In this document: in pieces, positions 17,058-28,306 of the stretch
Position numbering within the stretch: the first letter of the stretch is position 1
Layout of the letters: every line of letters starts with the position of its first letter
Assembly (NCBI GenBank): GCA_963976055.1
Contig: CAXBJB010000001.1
Coordinates: 62,001-126,000, forward strand
Source of the DNA: UBA1479 sp963976055
Lineage (GTDB): Bacteria > Pseudomonadota > Alphaproteobacteria > Rhodospirillales > Casp-alpha2
Reading direction: 5' to 3'
DNA: 64,000 nucleotides
Notes under the pieces: generated by a model
Told to the model about the DNA's origin: nothing
What the model saw: only the letters and a program-made list of their open reading frames with translations
Databases searched by the model: none
Made by a program: the position numbers and the translations under genes

Positions 17058-17088
17058 CCCGGCGGTCCTTAAATCAGGGGCCGCCGGG
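17058..17088 (+). promoter_or_regulatory. Intercistronic hairpin after the binding-protein gene
   Basis: CCCGGCGGTCC and GGGCCGCCGGG form an 11-bp stem (one G-U) with a 9-base loop and no T-run after it. Such stems between binding-protein and permease genes typically protect the upstream mRNA, giving more binding protein than permease. Confidence 0.55.
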
Positions 17089-17140
17089 TATCCGGGCCTA
17101 GGGGGGCCGTAGACATGAAGCGCCTGCCGGCGGGTTCGCC

Positions 17141-18058
17141 ATGCTGAAATTTCTGTTGAGACGATTGGGTGTCGCCGTCCTGGTGGCGCTTACCGTGTCT
17201 ATGATCACCTTCTCGCTGATCTACCTGTCGGGAGATCCGGCGATAGCACTTGCCGGTGAATCGGCCAGTAATGAAGAGATCGAAAACATCCGCCAAATCT
17301 ACGGTTATGACCGCCCGATCATCGTGCAATACGGCGACTGGCTGATGCGCGCCATACAGGGCGACCTGGGCCGCTCGCACTATCTGAAGTCGGATATTTC
17401 CTCGGTCATCGTCACCCGCCTGCCCAACACCCTGATCCTGGCGCTCTGCGCCATCTCCTTCGCGCTGGTGCTGTCCATTCCGCTCGGCGTGGCGGCGGCG
17501 ATCCGGCCCAATTCCTTGATCGACCGCTTCGCCCTGGGGCTTGCGGTGGTCGGCCAGGCATTGCCCAGCTTCTGGTTCGCGCTGATCCTGATCTTCTTCA
17601 TGAGCATTCAGTGGCGCCTGCTGCCCATCACCGGCACGGGAAGTTGGAAGAACTTCATCATGCCGGCGGTCGCGCTGGGCTATTACGTGACGCCGGGCGT
17701 CATGCGCCTGACCCGCGCCGGGATGCTCGAGGTGCTGCAGTCGGATTACATCCGCACGGCCAAGGCCAAGGGCCTGCGTCCCATGACGGTGCTGTTCAAG
17801 CACGCGCTCCGGAACGCCATCATCCCCGTCGTGTCGCTGGCCGCCGTGCAGTTCGGCTTCATGCTCGGCGGCTCCATCGTCATCGAAACCATTTTCGCCA
17901 TCAACGGCATGGGCTTCCTCGCCTGGGAATCCATTCAGCGCGCCGACCTGCCCATGATGCAGGCCATCGTGCTGGTCCTCAGCTGTTTCTACATCGTCAT
18001 CACCTTCCTGGCGGACCTGCTCAACGCCTTCCTCGATCCTCGGATAAGGGTGACCTGA
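17141..18058 (+). CDS. ABC-type peptide importer, permease 1 (DppB/OppB type)
   Basis: 305 residues with about six membrane helices. The N-terminal LKFLLRRLGVAVLVALTVS segment is typical of DppB-type permeases, and the conserved coupling loop is seen as DYIRTAKAKGLRP followed by VLFKHALRNAIIPVVS. It forms the inner-membrane channel with the next gene product. It ends 1 base before the next start, so translation is coupled. Confidence 0.93.
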   Translation: MLKFLLRRLGVAVLVALTVSMITFSLIYLSGDPAIALAGESASNEEIENIRQIYGYDRPIIVQYGDWLMRAIQGDLGRSHYLKSDISSVIVTRLPNTLILALCAISFALVLSIPLGVAAAIRPNSLIDRFALGLAVVGQALPSFWFALILIFFMSIQWRLLPITGTGSWKNFIMPAVALGYYVTPGVMRLTRAGMLEVLQSDYIRTAKAKGLRPMTVLFKHALRNAIIPVVSLAAVQFGFMLGGSIVIETIFAINGMGFLAWESIQRADLPMMQAIVLVLSCFYIVITFLADLLNAFLDPRIRVT

Positions 18059-18059
18059 C

Positions 18060-19058
18060 ATGGCATCGCAAGACGCGCAGACCGTCGCCCACTCAGGCGT
18101 CATTCCCGGCGACAAGGTTTTGGAACCGTCGCCCATGGCGCAGCTGCGCCGGCGTGTATTCGGCCATTATGGCATCATCATCGGCGGCGTCGTGCTGTTC
18201 GCCATCCTCCTGGTTGCGGCCTTCGCACCCTATCTGACGCCCTATCACCCGATCCTAGACCAGGACTTGTCCAACGCGCTGAAGGTCCCGTTCTGGCATT
18301 GCATCGTGGTCGAAAAATCCTTTTGGGCGGCGGTGTTCGACGGCCGGTCCCCGTTTTCCTGGGTCGAACCGGCCAAGTTCTCCTGGGATCATCCGCTGGG
18401 CACCGACCTGCAGGGCCGCGACTATTTGACGCGGCTGATCCACGGTTCGCGCATTTCCCTGCTGATCGGCTTTTCCGCGATGCTGATTTCCGGCGTCATC
18501 GGCACGGCGCTCGGCGTTGCCGCCGGCTATTTCGGCGGGCGGGTCGATATGGTCGTCAACTTCATCATCACCACGCGGCTGTCGATGCCCGTGGTGCTGG
18601 TGGCGCTGGCCGTGGTGTCGCTGATCGGATCAAGCTTGTGGATCGTGATCTGGGTGCTCGGGCTGCTGATCTGGGACCGTTTCGCCGTGGTCATGCGCTC
18701 AACCACCATGCAGGTGCGAAACCTGGATTACGTGGCGGCGGCGCAGGCCTGCGGCTGTTCCACCCTGCGCATCATCATGGCGGAAATCCTGCCCAACGTG
18801 GTCAACCACCTGATCGTGGTGGCGACCCTGGAGATGGCCCACGCCATCCTGCTGGAGGCGGCGCTGTCGTTCCTCGGCCTCGGCGTGCAGCCGCCGGCCC
18901 CCAGTTGGGGCCTGATGATTTCCGAAGCCAAGGGCATGATGTTCTTCGACGCCTGGTTGATCGGCATTCCGGGGGCGGCGCTGTTCGCGCTGATCCTCGC
19001 CATCAATCTTCTGGGTGACGGCGTGCGTGACGTGACCGCGCCCGAAAACCGCAACTAG
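18060..19058 (+). CDS. ABC-type peptide importer, permease 2 (DppC/OppC type)
   Basis: 332 residues. An N-terminal helix (GIIIGGVVLFAILLVAAFAPYL) and a long periplasmic loop precede five more helices. HPLGTDLQGRDYLTRLIHGSRISLLIG is the DppC signature region (seen here as DHPLGTDLQGRD), and the EAA-type coupling loop lies near DYVAAAQACGCS. The long loop of roughly 70 residues after helix 1 is larger than in E. coli DppC. It pairs with the upstream permease. Confidence 0.93.
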   Translation: MASQDAQTVAHSGVIPGDKVLEPSPMAQLRRRVFGHYGIIIGGVVLFAILLVAAFAPYLTPYHPILDQDLSNALKVPFWHCIVVEKSFWAAVFDGRSPFSWVEPAKFSWDHPLGTDLQGRDYLTRLIHGSRISLLIGFSAMLISGVIGTALGVAAGYFGGRVDMVVNFIITTRLSMPVVLVALAVVSLIGSSLWIVIWVLGLLIWDRFAVVMRSTTMQVRNLDYVAAAQACGCSTLRIIMAEILPNVVNHLIVVATLEMAHAILLEAALSFLGLGVQPPAPSWGLMISEAKGMMFFDAWLIGIPGAALFALILAINLLGDGVRDVTAPENRN

Positions 19059-19078
19059 GACAAGGGACCAAGGACGGC

Positions 19079-20088
<1,010 letters not shown>

Positions 20089-20089
<1 letters not shown>

Positions 20090-21090
20090 TGGCCGACCAG
20101 GAAGACATCGTTCTCGAAGCCCGCGACGTGACCCGCACGTTCATGATCTCGGCCGGGTTCATGAAGGGCAAGAAGCCGTTGCATGCCGTCAACGGCATCA
20201 ACCTGAAGGTGCCGCGCGGCGAGGTTCTGGGCCTGGTCGGGGAATCCGGCTGCGGCAAGTCGACGCTGGCCAAGATGCTGCTGGGCCTGCTGCCGCCGAC
20301 CGCGGGCATGCTGTACGTCGGCGGCACGCCGACCAGCGAGATGGAACGCCTGGACATGGCGCGCAAGGTGCAGCCCGTGTTCCAGGACCCCTATTCGTCG
20401 CTCAACCCGCGCAAGACCATCGGCGACATCATCTCACTGCCCGTGCGCGTGCAGGGCGGGGATGCCGCCGCCGGCGGCAAGGACCTGCGCCTGCGGGTCG
20501 AGGAAATCATGGAACTGGTCGGCCTGCCGCGCCGGCTCTACCGCAATTTTCCCAACCAGTTGTCGGGCGGCCAGCGCCAGCGCGTGGCGGTGGCCCGTGC
20601 CTTGATCAACAGACCCGAAGTCGTGATCTGCGACGAGCCGACCTCGGCGCTCGACGTGTCCGTGCAGTCGCAGATTTTGAACCTGTTGCAGGACCTGCGC
20701 TCGGAATTGAATCTGACCTACATCGTCATCAGCCATAACCTGGCCGTGGTCGAACACATGGCGACCCGCGTGGCGGTCATGTACCTGGGCCGTCTGGTCG
20801 AGGTCGCGGACACGGACAGCCTGTTCGACAATCCGCAGCACCCCTATACCAAGGCGCTGCTGCAATCGGTGCTGACGCCCGACCCCAACCTGGACGTGCC
20901 CGACGCGGGCCTGGGCGTGGCCTATCCCAACCCGGTCGATCCGCCCTCGGGCTGCACCTTCCATCCGCGCTGCGTCGACTGCATGGACCATTGCTCCGTG
21001 GTCGCGCCGCGCACCATTCCGACCAAGACGGGTCTTGTCGAATGCCATCTTTATGACGAGAACCAGGGGAGGGGACGCCAAGCGTCGTAA
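20089..21090 (+). CDS. ABC-type peptide importer, ATPase 2 (DppF/OppF type)
   Basis: 333 residues. Walker A GESGCGKS, Q-loop VFQDPYSSLNPR, signature LSGGQRQR, Walker B VVICDEPTSALD and the H-loop VISHNLAVV are complete. The C-terminal extension GCTFHPRCVDCMDHC carries four Cys like its partner. The start at 20089 overlaps the stop of ATPase 1. Together with the two permeases and binding protein it completes a full five-component importer. Confidence 0.94.
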
Positions 21091-21109
21091 GACCGCCCCG
21101 GGCGAAACC

Positions 21110-22531
21110 ATGACCCGCCAACACGCCATCGACGCCGCCCTTGCCTATTTCGACGACCCGGAAGGCTTTTTCGAGGACCTGAAGGCACGCATCGCCGTGC
21201 CGACGGAAAGCCAGAACCCGGCCCGTCTGCCCGATTGCTACGTTTATCTGGAAGAAGACATGCGGGGCGCCTTCGAGGCCCTGGGCTACGCCTGTCGCGT
21301 CTACGACAACCCCTTCGAGGGCTGCGGCCCGGTCCTGTTGGCGACGCGGTGGGAGGGCGAGGACCTGCCCACGGTGCTGGGGTATGGCCACGGCGACACG
21401 GTGTTGGGTCAGGAAGGCCAGTGGAAGGACAACCTGGACCCCTGGCGCCTGACCAAGGTCGGCGACAAGGTCTACGGCCGCGGCACCGCCGACAACAAGG
21501 CCCAGCATTCGACCCATCTGGCGGCGTTGCGCGCCGTGCTCGACGCGCGCGGCACCCTCGGCTTCAATCATAAGTTCATCATCGAGACGGGTGAGGAAAA
21601 CGGCTCCAAGGGCCTGAAGGATCTGGTCGCGCAGGAGAAAGCGGCCTTCGCCGCCGACGTCTATTTCGCCTCCGACGGGCCCCGCTTCGACGTCGCCAAG
21701 CCCAACCTGACGCTCGGCAACCGGGGCGCCTTCAATTTCGACCTGGTGGTCGATCTGCGCGACGGCGGCCACCATTCCGGCAACTGGGGCGGGCTGTTGG
21801 CCAATCCGGGGATCATCCTGGCCTCGGCCCTCGCCACCGTCATCGACGTCAAGGGCCGCATCCTGGTGCCGGCCCTGCTGCCGCCGCCGATTTCCGACAC
21901 GGTCAAGGGCCTGCTGGCCGACTTGACGCGCGAAACCTCCACGGGCGGGCCCGCCATCGACGACGACTGGGGCGAGCCGGGATTGACCCGCGCCGAGAAA
22001 GTCTATGCCTGGAACACCTTCGAAATCCTTGCCATGAAGACCGGCAACCCGGATAACCCGGTGCATGCCGTGCCGCCCAAGGCGGTCGCCCATTGCCAAT
22101 TGCGCTTCGTGGTCGGCACGGACTGGCAAAACATCGTCCCCAACCTGCAGGCGCATCTGGATGCGGCCGGCTTCGGGGTCGTCACGGTGCAACCTTCGAC
22201 CGGCGGCAACGCGGCCTTTTTCCATGCCGCGCGCACGGACCCGGACCATCCCTGGGCCAAATGGGTGCGCGCCGCCGTGGAACGCACGACCGGCGAGCGG
22301 TGCCGCATGGTGCCCAATTCGGGCGGGTCCATCTGCAACGACGTTTTTCAGGACGTGCTGGGCATTCCCTTCGTGTGGCTGCCGCTCAGCTATACCGGCT
22401 GTTCCCAGCACGCCCCCAATGAACATATCCTGTGGTCGCTGACCCGCGAGGGCATGGAACTGGTCACCGGCATCTACTGGGACCTGGGCGATCCGGAAAC
22501 GGCCTATAGATTTGAAAGGAACGCGGCATGA
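21110..22531 (+). CDS. M20-family metallopeptidase, copy 1
   Basis: 473 residues. Zinc-site motifs are YGHGDTV (His, with the Asp two further on), YGRGTADNKAQH (bridging Asp), IETGEENGSKG (catalytic Glu then Glu ligand), ASDGPR (Asp) and the distal His in GCSQHAPNEH. The lid-domain motif GHHSGNWGG is clear. M20 enzymes cleave dipeptides, N-acyl amino acids or carbamoyl compounds in the cytoplasm. Its start overlaps nothing but lies 19 bases after the ATPase gene; its stop overlaps copy 2 by 4 bases. The next gene is a close paralogue. Confidence 0.9.
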   Translation: MTRQHAIDAALAYFDDPEGFFEDLKARIAVPTESQNPARLPDCYVYLEEDMRGAFEALGYACRVYDNPFEGCGPVLLATRWEGEDLPTVLGYGHGDTVLGQEGQWKDNLDPWRLTKVGDKVYGRGTADNKAQHSTHLAALRAVLDARGTLGFNHKFIIETGEENGSKGLKDLVAQEKAAFAADVYFASDGPRFDVAKPNLTLGNRGAFNFDLVVDLRDGGHHSGNWGGLLANPGIILASALATVIDVKGRILVPALLPPPISDTVKGLLADLTRETSTGGPAIDDDWGEPGLTRAEKVYAWNTFEILAMKTGNPDNPVHAVPPKAVAHCQLRFVVGTDWQNIVPNLQAHLDAAGFGVVTVQPSTGGNAAFFHAARTDPDHPWAKWVRAAVERTTGERCRMVPNSGGSICNDVFQDVLGIPFVWLPLSYTGCSQHAPNEHILWSLTREGMELVTGIYWDLGDPETAYRFERNAA

Positions 22532-23922
22532 CACGCGACGCGGTGATCGAAAGCCTTGAACATTATTTCGACGACGGCGGGTTCTGGGCGGATTTGTCGC
22601 GCCGTGTCGCCATCAAGTCGTGCAGCCAGGACGAGCCGTTCCGCCCGGAACTGTACCGCTACCTCAAGGACGAGATGACGCCCTATCTGGCCGATCTCGG
22701 CTTCGTCAGCGAAATCTTCGAGAACCCCAAGCCCGGCGGCCAGCCCATCCTGGTCGCCCGCCGGCAGGAAGGCGACGACCTGCCGACCCTGATGACCTAT
22801 GGCCACGGCGACGTGGTGCGCGGCTATGACGACCAGTGGCGCGACGGCATCGGCCCGTGGGAAATGAAAAAGATGGGCGATCGCTGGTACGGCCGCGGCA
22901 CCGCCGATAACAAGGGCCAGCACACCATCAATCTGGCCGCCATGAAGGCCTGCATGGACGCGCGCGGCGGCAAACTCGGCTACAACGTGGTGGCGCTGAT
23001 CGAAACGGGTGAGGAAACGGGCTCGCCGGGTCTGCGCGAGTTCTGCCGCGACCATAAGGACCTGTTCAAGGCCGACGTGTTCATCGCCTCGGACGGCCCG
23101 CGATTGAATGCGCTCAGGCCCACGGTCTATTTCGGCTCGCGCGGCGTGTTCAATTTCACCATGTCGCTCGACCTGCGCGATGGCGGCCATCATTCCGGCA
23201 ACTGGGGTGGGCTTCTGGCCAATCCGGGGGTGATCCTGGCCCATGCCATTTCGACCATCGTCGACGCCAAGGGCAAGATTCTGCTCGACGAATTGAAGCC
23301 CGATCCCATTTCCAATTCCGTGCGCGATGCGCTCTCCAAGCTCACCGTCGGCGGCATGGAGGGCGATCCGGAAATCGATCCCGACTGGGGCGAGCCGGGC
23401 CTGACCGCCGAGGAAAAGGTGTTCGGCTGGAACACCTTCGAAATCCTGGCCTTCAAGACCGGTAATCCGGACAACCCCGTGAACGCCGTGCCGCCCAAGG
23501 CCTTCGCCAAATGCCACATGCGCTTTGTCGCGGGCTTCGATCCGGCCGTGGTCATCCCGGCCGTGCGCAAGCATCTGGACAAGCTGGGCTACGACAAGGT
23601 CACCTTGACGCCGGATCGGGAATTCATGGCGGCGACGCGGCTGGAGCCCGACACCCCCTGGGCCAAATGGGCGATCCATTCCCTCGCCCGGACGGCGGGG
23701 GAAGACCCGGCCGTGCTGCCCAATCTGGGCGGATCGCTGCCCAACGATTGCTTCGCCCATATCCTGGACCTGCCGACCATCTGGGTGCCGCACAGCTATC
23801 CTGCCTGTTCGCAGCACGCGCCCAACGAACATATCCTGGAGCCGGTCTCCCGCTCCGCGCTGCGCCTCATGGGCGGGCTGTTCTGGGATTTGGGCGAGAC
23901 CGCCAGTCTGCCGCTGCAATGA
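22528..23922 (+). CDS. M20-family metallopeptidase, copy 2
   Basis: 464 residues, collinear with copy 1 over the whole length and sharing most motifs: YGHGDVV, YGRGTADNKGQH, IETGEETGSPG, ASDGPR, GHHSGNWGGLLANPG and CSQHAPNEH. All expected zinc ligands and the catalytic Glu are present, so both copies look active. The pair probably arose by tandem duplication and may differ in substrate or form a heterodimer. ATGA overlaps join it to copy 1 upstream and to amidase 1 downstream. Confidence 0.9.
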   Translation: MTRDAVIESLEHYFDDGGFWADLSRRVAIKSCSQDEPFRPELYRYLKDEMTPYLADLGFVSEIFENPKPGGQPILVARRQEGDDLPTLMTYGHGDVVRGYDDQWRDGIGPWEMKKMGDRWYGRGTADNKGQHTINLAAMKACMDARGGKLGYNVVALIETGEETGSPGLREFCRDHKDLFKADVFIASDGPRLNALRPTVYFGSRGVFNFTMSLDLRDGGHHSGNWGGLLANPGVILAHAISTIVDAKGKILLDELKPDPISNSVRDALSKLTVGGMEGDPEIDPDWGEPGLTAEEKVFGWNTFEILAFKTGNPDNPVNAVPPKAFAKCHMRFVAGFDPAVVIPAVRKHLDKLGYDKVTLTPDREFMAATRLEPDTPWAKWAIHSLARTAGEDPAVLPNLGGSLPNDCFAHILDLPTIWVPHSYPACSQHAPNEHILEPVSRSALRLMGGLFWDLGETASLPLQ

Positions 23923-25352
23923 CCGAGCCCTGCGATCTTTCCGCCGTTGAATTACGCGCCCTGATCGGGGCGCGCAAGCTGTCGCCGGTGGAGCTTGTGG
24001 AAAGCTGCCTTCGGCGCATCGCGGCCGTGAACGGCACGGTCAACGCCTTCGTGGCGCTCGACGAAGAAGGCGCCTTGGCACGCGCCCGGGAACTGGAAGC
24101 CGAGATCGCCCAGGGCCGTGATCCGGGGCCGCTGGCGGGCCTGCCCATCGGCATCAAGGACCTGGTCAACGTCAAGGGCGTCCGCACGACCTACGGCTCG
24201 CTGCTGTTCAAGGACCATGTGCCCGACGCCGACGACGGCCAGATCATCCGCCTGCGCCAGGCCGGGGCGATCATCCTGGGGAAAACCAACACGCCGGAAT
24301 TCGGGTCCGGCGCCAATACCACCAACCGGGTCTACGGTGCGACCACCAACCCGTTCGATCCCGCGCGCACGCCGGGGGGATCGTCCGGCGGCTCGGCGGC
24401 GGCGCTGGCCTGCTCCATGGTGCCGCTGGCCCAGGGCTCCGACACGGGCGGCTCGCTCCGCGCGCCTGCGACTTGGTCCGGGGTGGTCGGGTTCCGCCCG
24501 CGCCCGGGCGCTGTCGCCAACGAACGGCGCCTGCTGCCGCTGACATATTTCTCGGTTCAGGGCCCCATGGGGCGGTCCGTCGCCGACACGGCGCTGTTGT
24601 ATTCCGCCCAGGCGGGCAGCGCCGATGCGGGCGACCCCATGGGCCTGCCGTTCGACGCGGCCCCGTTCGCGCGTCTGCAATCGGCGGACCTGAGCAAGCT
24701 GCGCGTGGCGTTTTCCGAGGATTTGGGATCGGCCCCCGTGGATGACGGGATCAAGCGCGTGTTTCGCCAACGCTCGGCGAAATTCCGGAACGCCTTCGCC
24801 CATGAGCGGGACGACCAGCCAGACATCGCGGGCGTGCGCGAGGCCTTCTGGGTGCTGCGCTGCGTCTATTACATGGCCTATCACAAGGACCGCGTGGAAA
24901 ATCACCGCGACCTGCTGTCGCCGAACATCGTCACGAATACGGAAGCGGGCTACGCCATGTCGCTGGCCGACGTGGCGGCGGCGGAGGTCGCCTGGCGGCA
25001 ATGGTACGACCGCTTCCAGGCCTTCATGGAAGACGTCGATCTGTTGATCCTGCCGGGCAACGCCTATCCGCCCTACCGGCTGGATACGGGGGCGCCGACC
25101 GAGATCAACGGCAAACCCATGGAAAACTACATGGACGCGTCGTTGATCCGCTCCGCCCTGACGCTGACGGGCAACCCGGTGATCGCCGTGCCCTGCGGCC
25201 TGGACGAAACGGGGGCCCCCTTCGGCTTTCAGATCGCCGGCAAACGCCACGGCGAAAAGGAGTTGCTGGAGGCAGCCCTCGCCATCGAAACCATTTTGAA
25301 CGCGGACGCCGAAACCGCCCGCCCGATCCCAGACCTGGAGAAATTGACATGA
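23919..25352 (+). CDS. Amidase-signature-family enzyme, copy 1
   Basis: 477 residues. The Ser-cisSer-Lys triad is visible: Lys in GIKDLVNVKG, the glycine/serine stretch GGSSGGSAAALA, and nucleophile Ser in GSDTGGSLRAPA. Members hydrolyse amides, releasing ammonia or amines; GatA-type activity is unlikely because no gatB or gatC is near. It is coupled by ATGA to the M20 gene upstream and to amidase 2 downstream, pointing to shared use on imported substrates. The long upstream open frame from 23511 is a shadow of the M20 gene. Confidence 0.9.
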   Translation: MTEPCDLSAVELRALIGARKLSPVELVESCLRRIAAVNGTVNAFVALDEEGALARARELEAEIAQGRDPGPLAGLPIGIKDLVNVKGVRTTYGSLLFKDHVPDADDGQIIRLRQAGAIILGKTNTPEFGSGANTTNRVYGATTNPFDPARTPGGSSGGSAAALACSMVPLAQGSDTGGSLRAPATWSGVVGFRPRPGAVANERRLLPLTYFSVQGPMGRSVADTALLYSAQAGSADAGDPMGLPFDAAPFARLQSADLSKLRVAFSEDLGSAPVDDGIKRVFRQRSAKFRNAFAHERDDQPDIAGVREAFWVLRCVYYMAYHKDRVENHRDLLSPNIVTNTEAGYAMSLADVAAAEVAWRQWYDRFQAFMEDVDLLILPGNAYPPYRLDTGAPTEINGKPMENYMDASLIRSALTLTGNPVIAVPCGLDETGAPFGFQIAGKRHGEKELLEAALAIETILNADAETARPIPDLEKLT

Positions 25353-26800
25353 CGAAGCCAACGACGGCGACCGAACTTTGCGACCTGACCGCGACCGAGG
25401 CCCGGCGCCTGATCGGCACCAAGGAGATCTCGCCGGTCGAACTGGTGGAAAGCTGCATCGCCCGGATAGAGGCCGTGGACGGCGCGGTCAACTGCATGGT
25501 CACCCGCGCCTACGAACGTGCGCGCGAGGAAGCCAAGGTCGCCGAGCAGATGGTGCTGGACGGCGAGGAATTGGGGCTTCTGCACGGCCTGCCCATGGGG
25601 ATCAAGGACCTGGAAGCGACGGAAGGCATCCGCACCACCTGGGGCTCGTTGATCAATAAGGACACGGTGCCCGAGGCCGATCAGGGTTCCGTCGCCGCCG
25701 TGCGCGCCGAGGGTGCGATCATCTTAGGGAAAACCAACACGCCGGAATTCGGCGCCGGCGCCAACACCAAGAACCGCGTGTTCGGGGCCACGGGCAATCC
25801 GTTCAACCCGGAACTGACCTGCGCCGGATCGTCCGGCGGCTCGGCCGTGGCGCTGGCGACCGGCATGGTGCCCATCGCGTCGGGCAGTGACTACGGCGGC
25901 AGCCTGCGCACCCCCGCCGGGTTCTGCGGCGTCGTCGGCTTCCGCCCGTCGCCGGGCACGGTCCCGGCCGAAGGCAAGGCCTCGGCCCTCATGCCCTGGT
26001 CGGTGCTGGGCCCCATGGCGCGCACGGTCGAGGATGTGTCACTGCTGTTGCAGGCGCAGATGGATGACGACCGGCGCGACCCGTTCTCGGGCCTGGTCGA
26101 TCCGCGTCTGTTTTCCTCCGTGGACGGCCTGGACCTAGGATCGATTCATGCCGCGATCACGCCCGATCTCGGCTGCTGCCCCGTGGACAAGGGCATCGCC
26201 GACACCTTCAAGGCGCGCACCGATCAATTCCGGGGCGTGTTCGCCGAGGCCCAGGACCGCGCCCCCGACATGGGTGACATCCACCGGGTGTTCGAAATTT
26301 TCCGCGGCATCACCTTCGTCGCCCTGCACCAGGAACGCCTGAAGAACCACAAGGACCTGCTCGGCCCCAACGTCATCGACAACACCACCCGGGGGCTTGA
26401 GGTCACGGCGTCCGACGTCGGCTGGGCCCTGACGGAACAGGCCAAGCTGATGCGCAACTTCATCGACCTGTTCGACGAGGTCGATGTGCTGATCTGCCCC
26501 GCCGCTTCCGTTTCGCCGTTTCCCCATGAACAGCTGTATGTGGACGAAATCAACGGCGAAAAGATGCCGACCTACATGCGCTGGCTGGCGATTTCCTACG
26601 CGCCGACCATGGCCATGGCCTGTTCGGCCGTCATCCCCTGCGGCGTCGACCACAAGGGCATGCCCTTCGGCCTGCAGGTCATGGCACCCAACGGCAAGGA
26701 CGCTCTGGTGCTGGCCGTGGCCCATGCACTCGAACGGTACTTCGCGGGCAAGGCCGATCTGATGCGGCCGGTCCCCGATCTCGCCAACCTGAAAGCCTAG
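25349..26800 (+). CDS. Amidase-signature-family enzyme, copy 2
   Basis: 483 residues, a paralogue of amidase 1 (same ELCDLTATEARRLIG-type opening, GIKDLEATEG, GSSGGSAVALA). The nucleophile region is GSDYGGSLRTPA, so Thr before GGS in copy 1 is Tyr here, next to the active site; the catalytic Ser and Lys are present. Different pocket residues suggest a different amide substrate. It is the second of two tandem duplications in this operon. Confidence 0.9.
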   Translation: MTKPTTATELCDLTATEARRLIGTKEISPVELVESCIARIEAVDGAVNCMVTRAYERAREEAKVAEQMVLDGEELGLLHGLPMGIKDLEATEGIRTTWGSLINKDTVPEADQGSVAAVRAEGAIILGKTNTPEFGAGANTKNRVFGATGNPFNPELTCAGSSGGSAVALATGMVPIASGSDYGGSLRTPAGFCGVVGFRPSPGTVPAEGKASALMPWSVLGPMARTVEDVSLLLQAQMDDDRRDPFSGLVDPRLFSSVDGLDLGSIHAAITPDLGCCPVDKGIADTFKARTDQFRGVFAEAQDRAPDMGDIHRVFEIFRGITFVALHQERLKNHKDLLGPNVIDNTTRGLEVTASDVGWALTEQAKLMRNFIDLFDEVDVLICPAASVSPFPHEQLYVDEINGEKMPTYMRWLAISYAPTMAMACSAVIPCGVDHKGMPFGLQVMAPNGKDALVLAVAHALERYFAGKADLMRPVPDLANLKA

Positions 26801-26809
26801 GACAGAGTC

Positions 26810-28306
26810 ATGACCAAGCGTGTTCTCATCGCCGGTTTCAAGCACGAGACCAATACGTTTTCGAAACTGCCCACCGACATGGCCGCCTACAAAGCCCGGA
26901 CCTATTACCGCGACGACGAGGTCGCCCGGAAGATGCGCGGCACGGCGACGGAAATCGGCGCGGCGCTCGACGCCGCCGGAAAGCACGGCTGGTCCATCCG
27001 CCACCCCATCTATGCCAACGCCACGCCATCGGGCAAGGTGACCAGGGACATGCACGACCATGTCACCCAGGTCATCGTCGATGCCTTGAAATCCGACGGC
27101 CCGTTCGACGGCATCCTGTTGTGCCTGCACGGGGCCATGGTGTGTGAGCATGACGAGGACGGCGAGGGCCGGCTGCTGCAATCCGTGCGCGATGTCGTGG
27201 GCCCTGACGTGCCGCTTGCCATGACGCTCGACCTGCATGCCAACGTGACCGACCGCACGGCCGATCTCTGCGACATCGTCATCAGTTACCGCACCTATCC
27301 GCATATCGACCAGTACGAAATCGCGACCCAGGCCTGCGACCTTCTGGCGCGCACCATGGCGGGGGAAATCCATCCCAAGGTTCATGTCCGCCGCCGCGAG
27401 ATGCTGGACGGCGCCGACCATGGGCGGACCACGGCGCCGGGGCCGATGACGGAAGCGCTCGCGACCTTGGACAAGCTGCTGAAGGAAACGCCGGGGACCT
27501 ACGCCGGGTCCATCAACGCGGGTTTCCCCTGGGTCGATATCCATGACACGGGTCCGACCTGCATCGTCACCGGCGAGGGTGACAATCCGGCCCACGGGAA
27601 AATCGCCGAACAGGTGATGGATCAGATCTGGCGCGACCGCAACAAACTGACCATCAAGCTGTATCGTATCGACGAGGCCTTGGCGCAGGTCAAATCAGCC
27701 CTGGCCCAGGGCGTGCAGGCGCCCATCGTGCTGGCCGATTATGCGGACAATCCGGGCGGCGGCGGTTACGGCGACGCGACGAAACTTTTGGGCGCGATGG
27801 TCGAGGCGGACCTGCCCGATGCCGCCTTCGGCACGATCTACGATCCCGATGCGGCGCTTGCCTGCCGCAACGCGGGCCTGGGCACGACGTTCAGGCTGGA
27901 ACTCGGCGGCAAGGTCGATCCGGCCGTGCAGGGCGGGCCGCTGTCGCTGATGGGCACGGTGACCGCGATCACCGACGGCACCTTCGCCATGGAAGGGCCG
28001 ATGACCCGGGGGACCCGTGTCGAGATGGGCCCGGCGGCGGTGTTCAGCGTCGGCCGCCTGGATATCGTGGTGGCCAGCGCCCGATATCAGAACTACGACA
28101 AGATGTTCTTCAAGTCCGTCGGCATCGATCCGGAGAAGAAGAAGGTTCTGGGGGTCAAATCGGCGCACCATTTCCGCGCCGCCTACGGGCCCATCGCGTC
28201 GCAGATCATCGTCGTCGACGACGGCGGCGGCGTGACCTCGCGCAACTACAAGGACTTGGACTACAAGAACGTCCGCCGGCCGGTGTTTCCGCTGGACATC
28301 GATTAG
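26810..28306 (+). CDS. M81-family metallopeptidase (MlrC/microcystinase C-like)
   Basis: 498 residues. The N-terminal DUF1485/M81 pattern is clear: AGFKHETNTFS with zinc-type His and Glu, CLHGAMVCEHDEDGEG, TLDLHANVTD with Asp/His ligands, then YRTYPHIDQYE, and NINAGFPWVDIHDTGP-type residues (seen as SINAGFPWVDIHDTG). MlrC, the founding member, cleaves linearised microcystin and the Adda residue; most homologues are of unknown substrate and sit next to dipeptide ABC importers, as here. It is the last gene of the operon; its stop overlaps the convergent BLUF gene by 4 bases. Confidence 0.88.
   Translation: MTKRVLIAGFKHETNTFSKLPTDMAAYKARTYYRDDEVARKMRGTATEIGAALDAAGKHGWSIRHPIYANATPSGKVTRDMHDHVTQVIVDALKSDGPFDGILLCLHGAMVCEHDEDGEGRLLQSVRDVVGPDVPLAMTLDLHANVTDRTADLCDIVISYRTYPHIDQYEIATQACDLLARTMAGEIHPKVHVRRREMLDGADHGRTTAPGPMTEALATLDKLLKETPGTYAGSINAGFPWVDIHDTGPTCIVTGEGDNPAHGKIAEQVMDQIWRDRNKLTIKLYRIDEALAQVKSALAQGVQAPIVLADYADNPGGGGYGDATKLLGAMVEADLPDAAFGTIYDPDAALACRNAGLGTTFRLELGGKVDPAVQGGPLSLMGTVTAITDGTFAMEGPMTRGTRVEMGPAAVFSVGRLDIVVASARYQNYDKMFFKSVGIDPEKKKVLGVKSAHHFRAAYGPIASQIIVVDDGGGVTSRNYKDLDYKNVRRPVFPLDID

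Noticed and set aside
23511..23918. Longer start for amidase 1 in an open upstream frame
   Set aside because: The region overlaps the M20 copy 2 gene in another frame; the ATGA overlap at 23919 gives a normal-length amidase with a family-typical opening.
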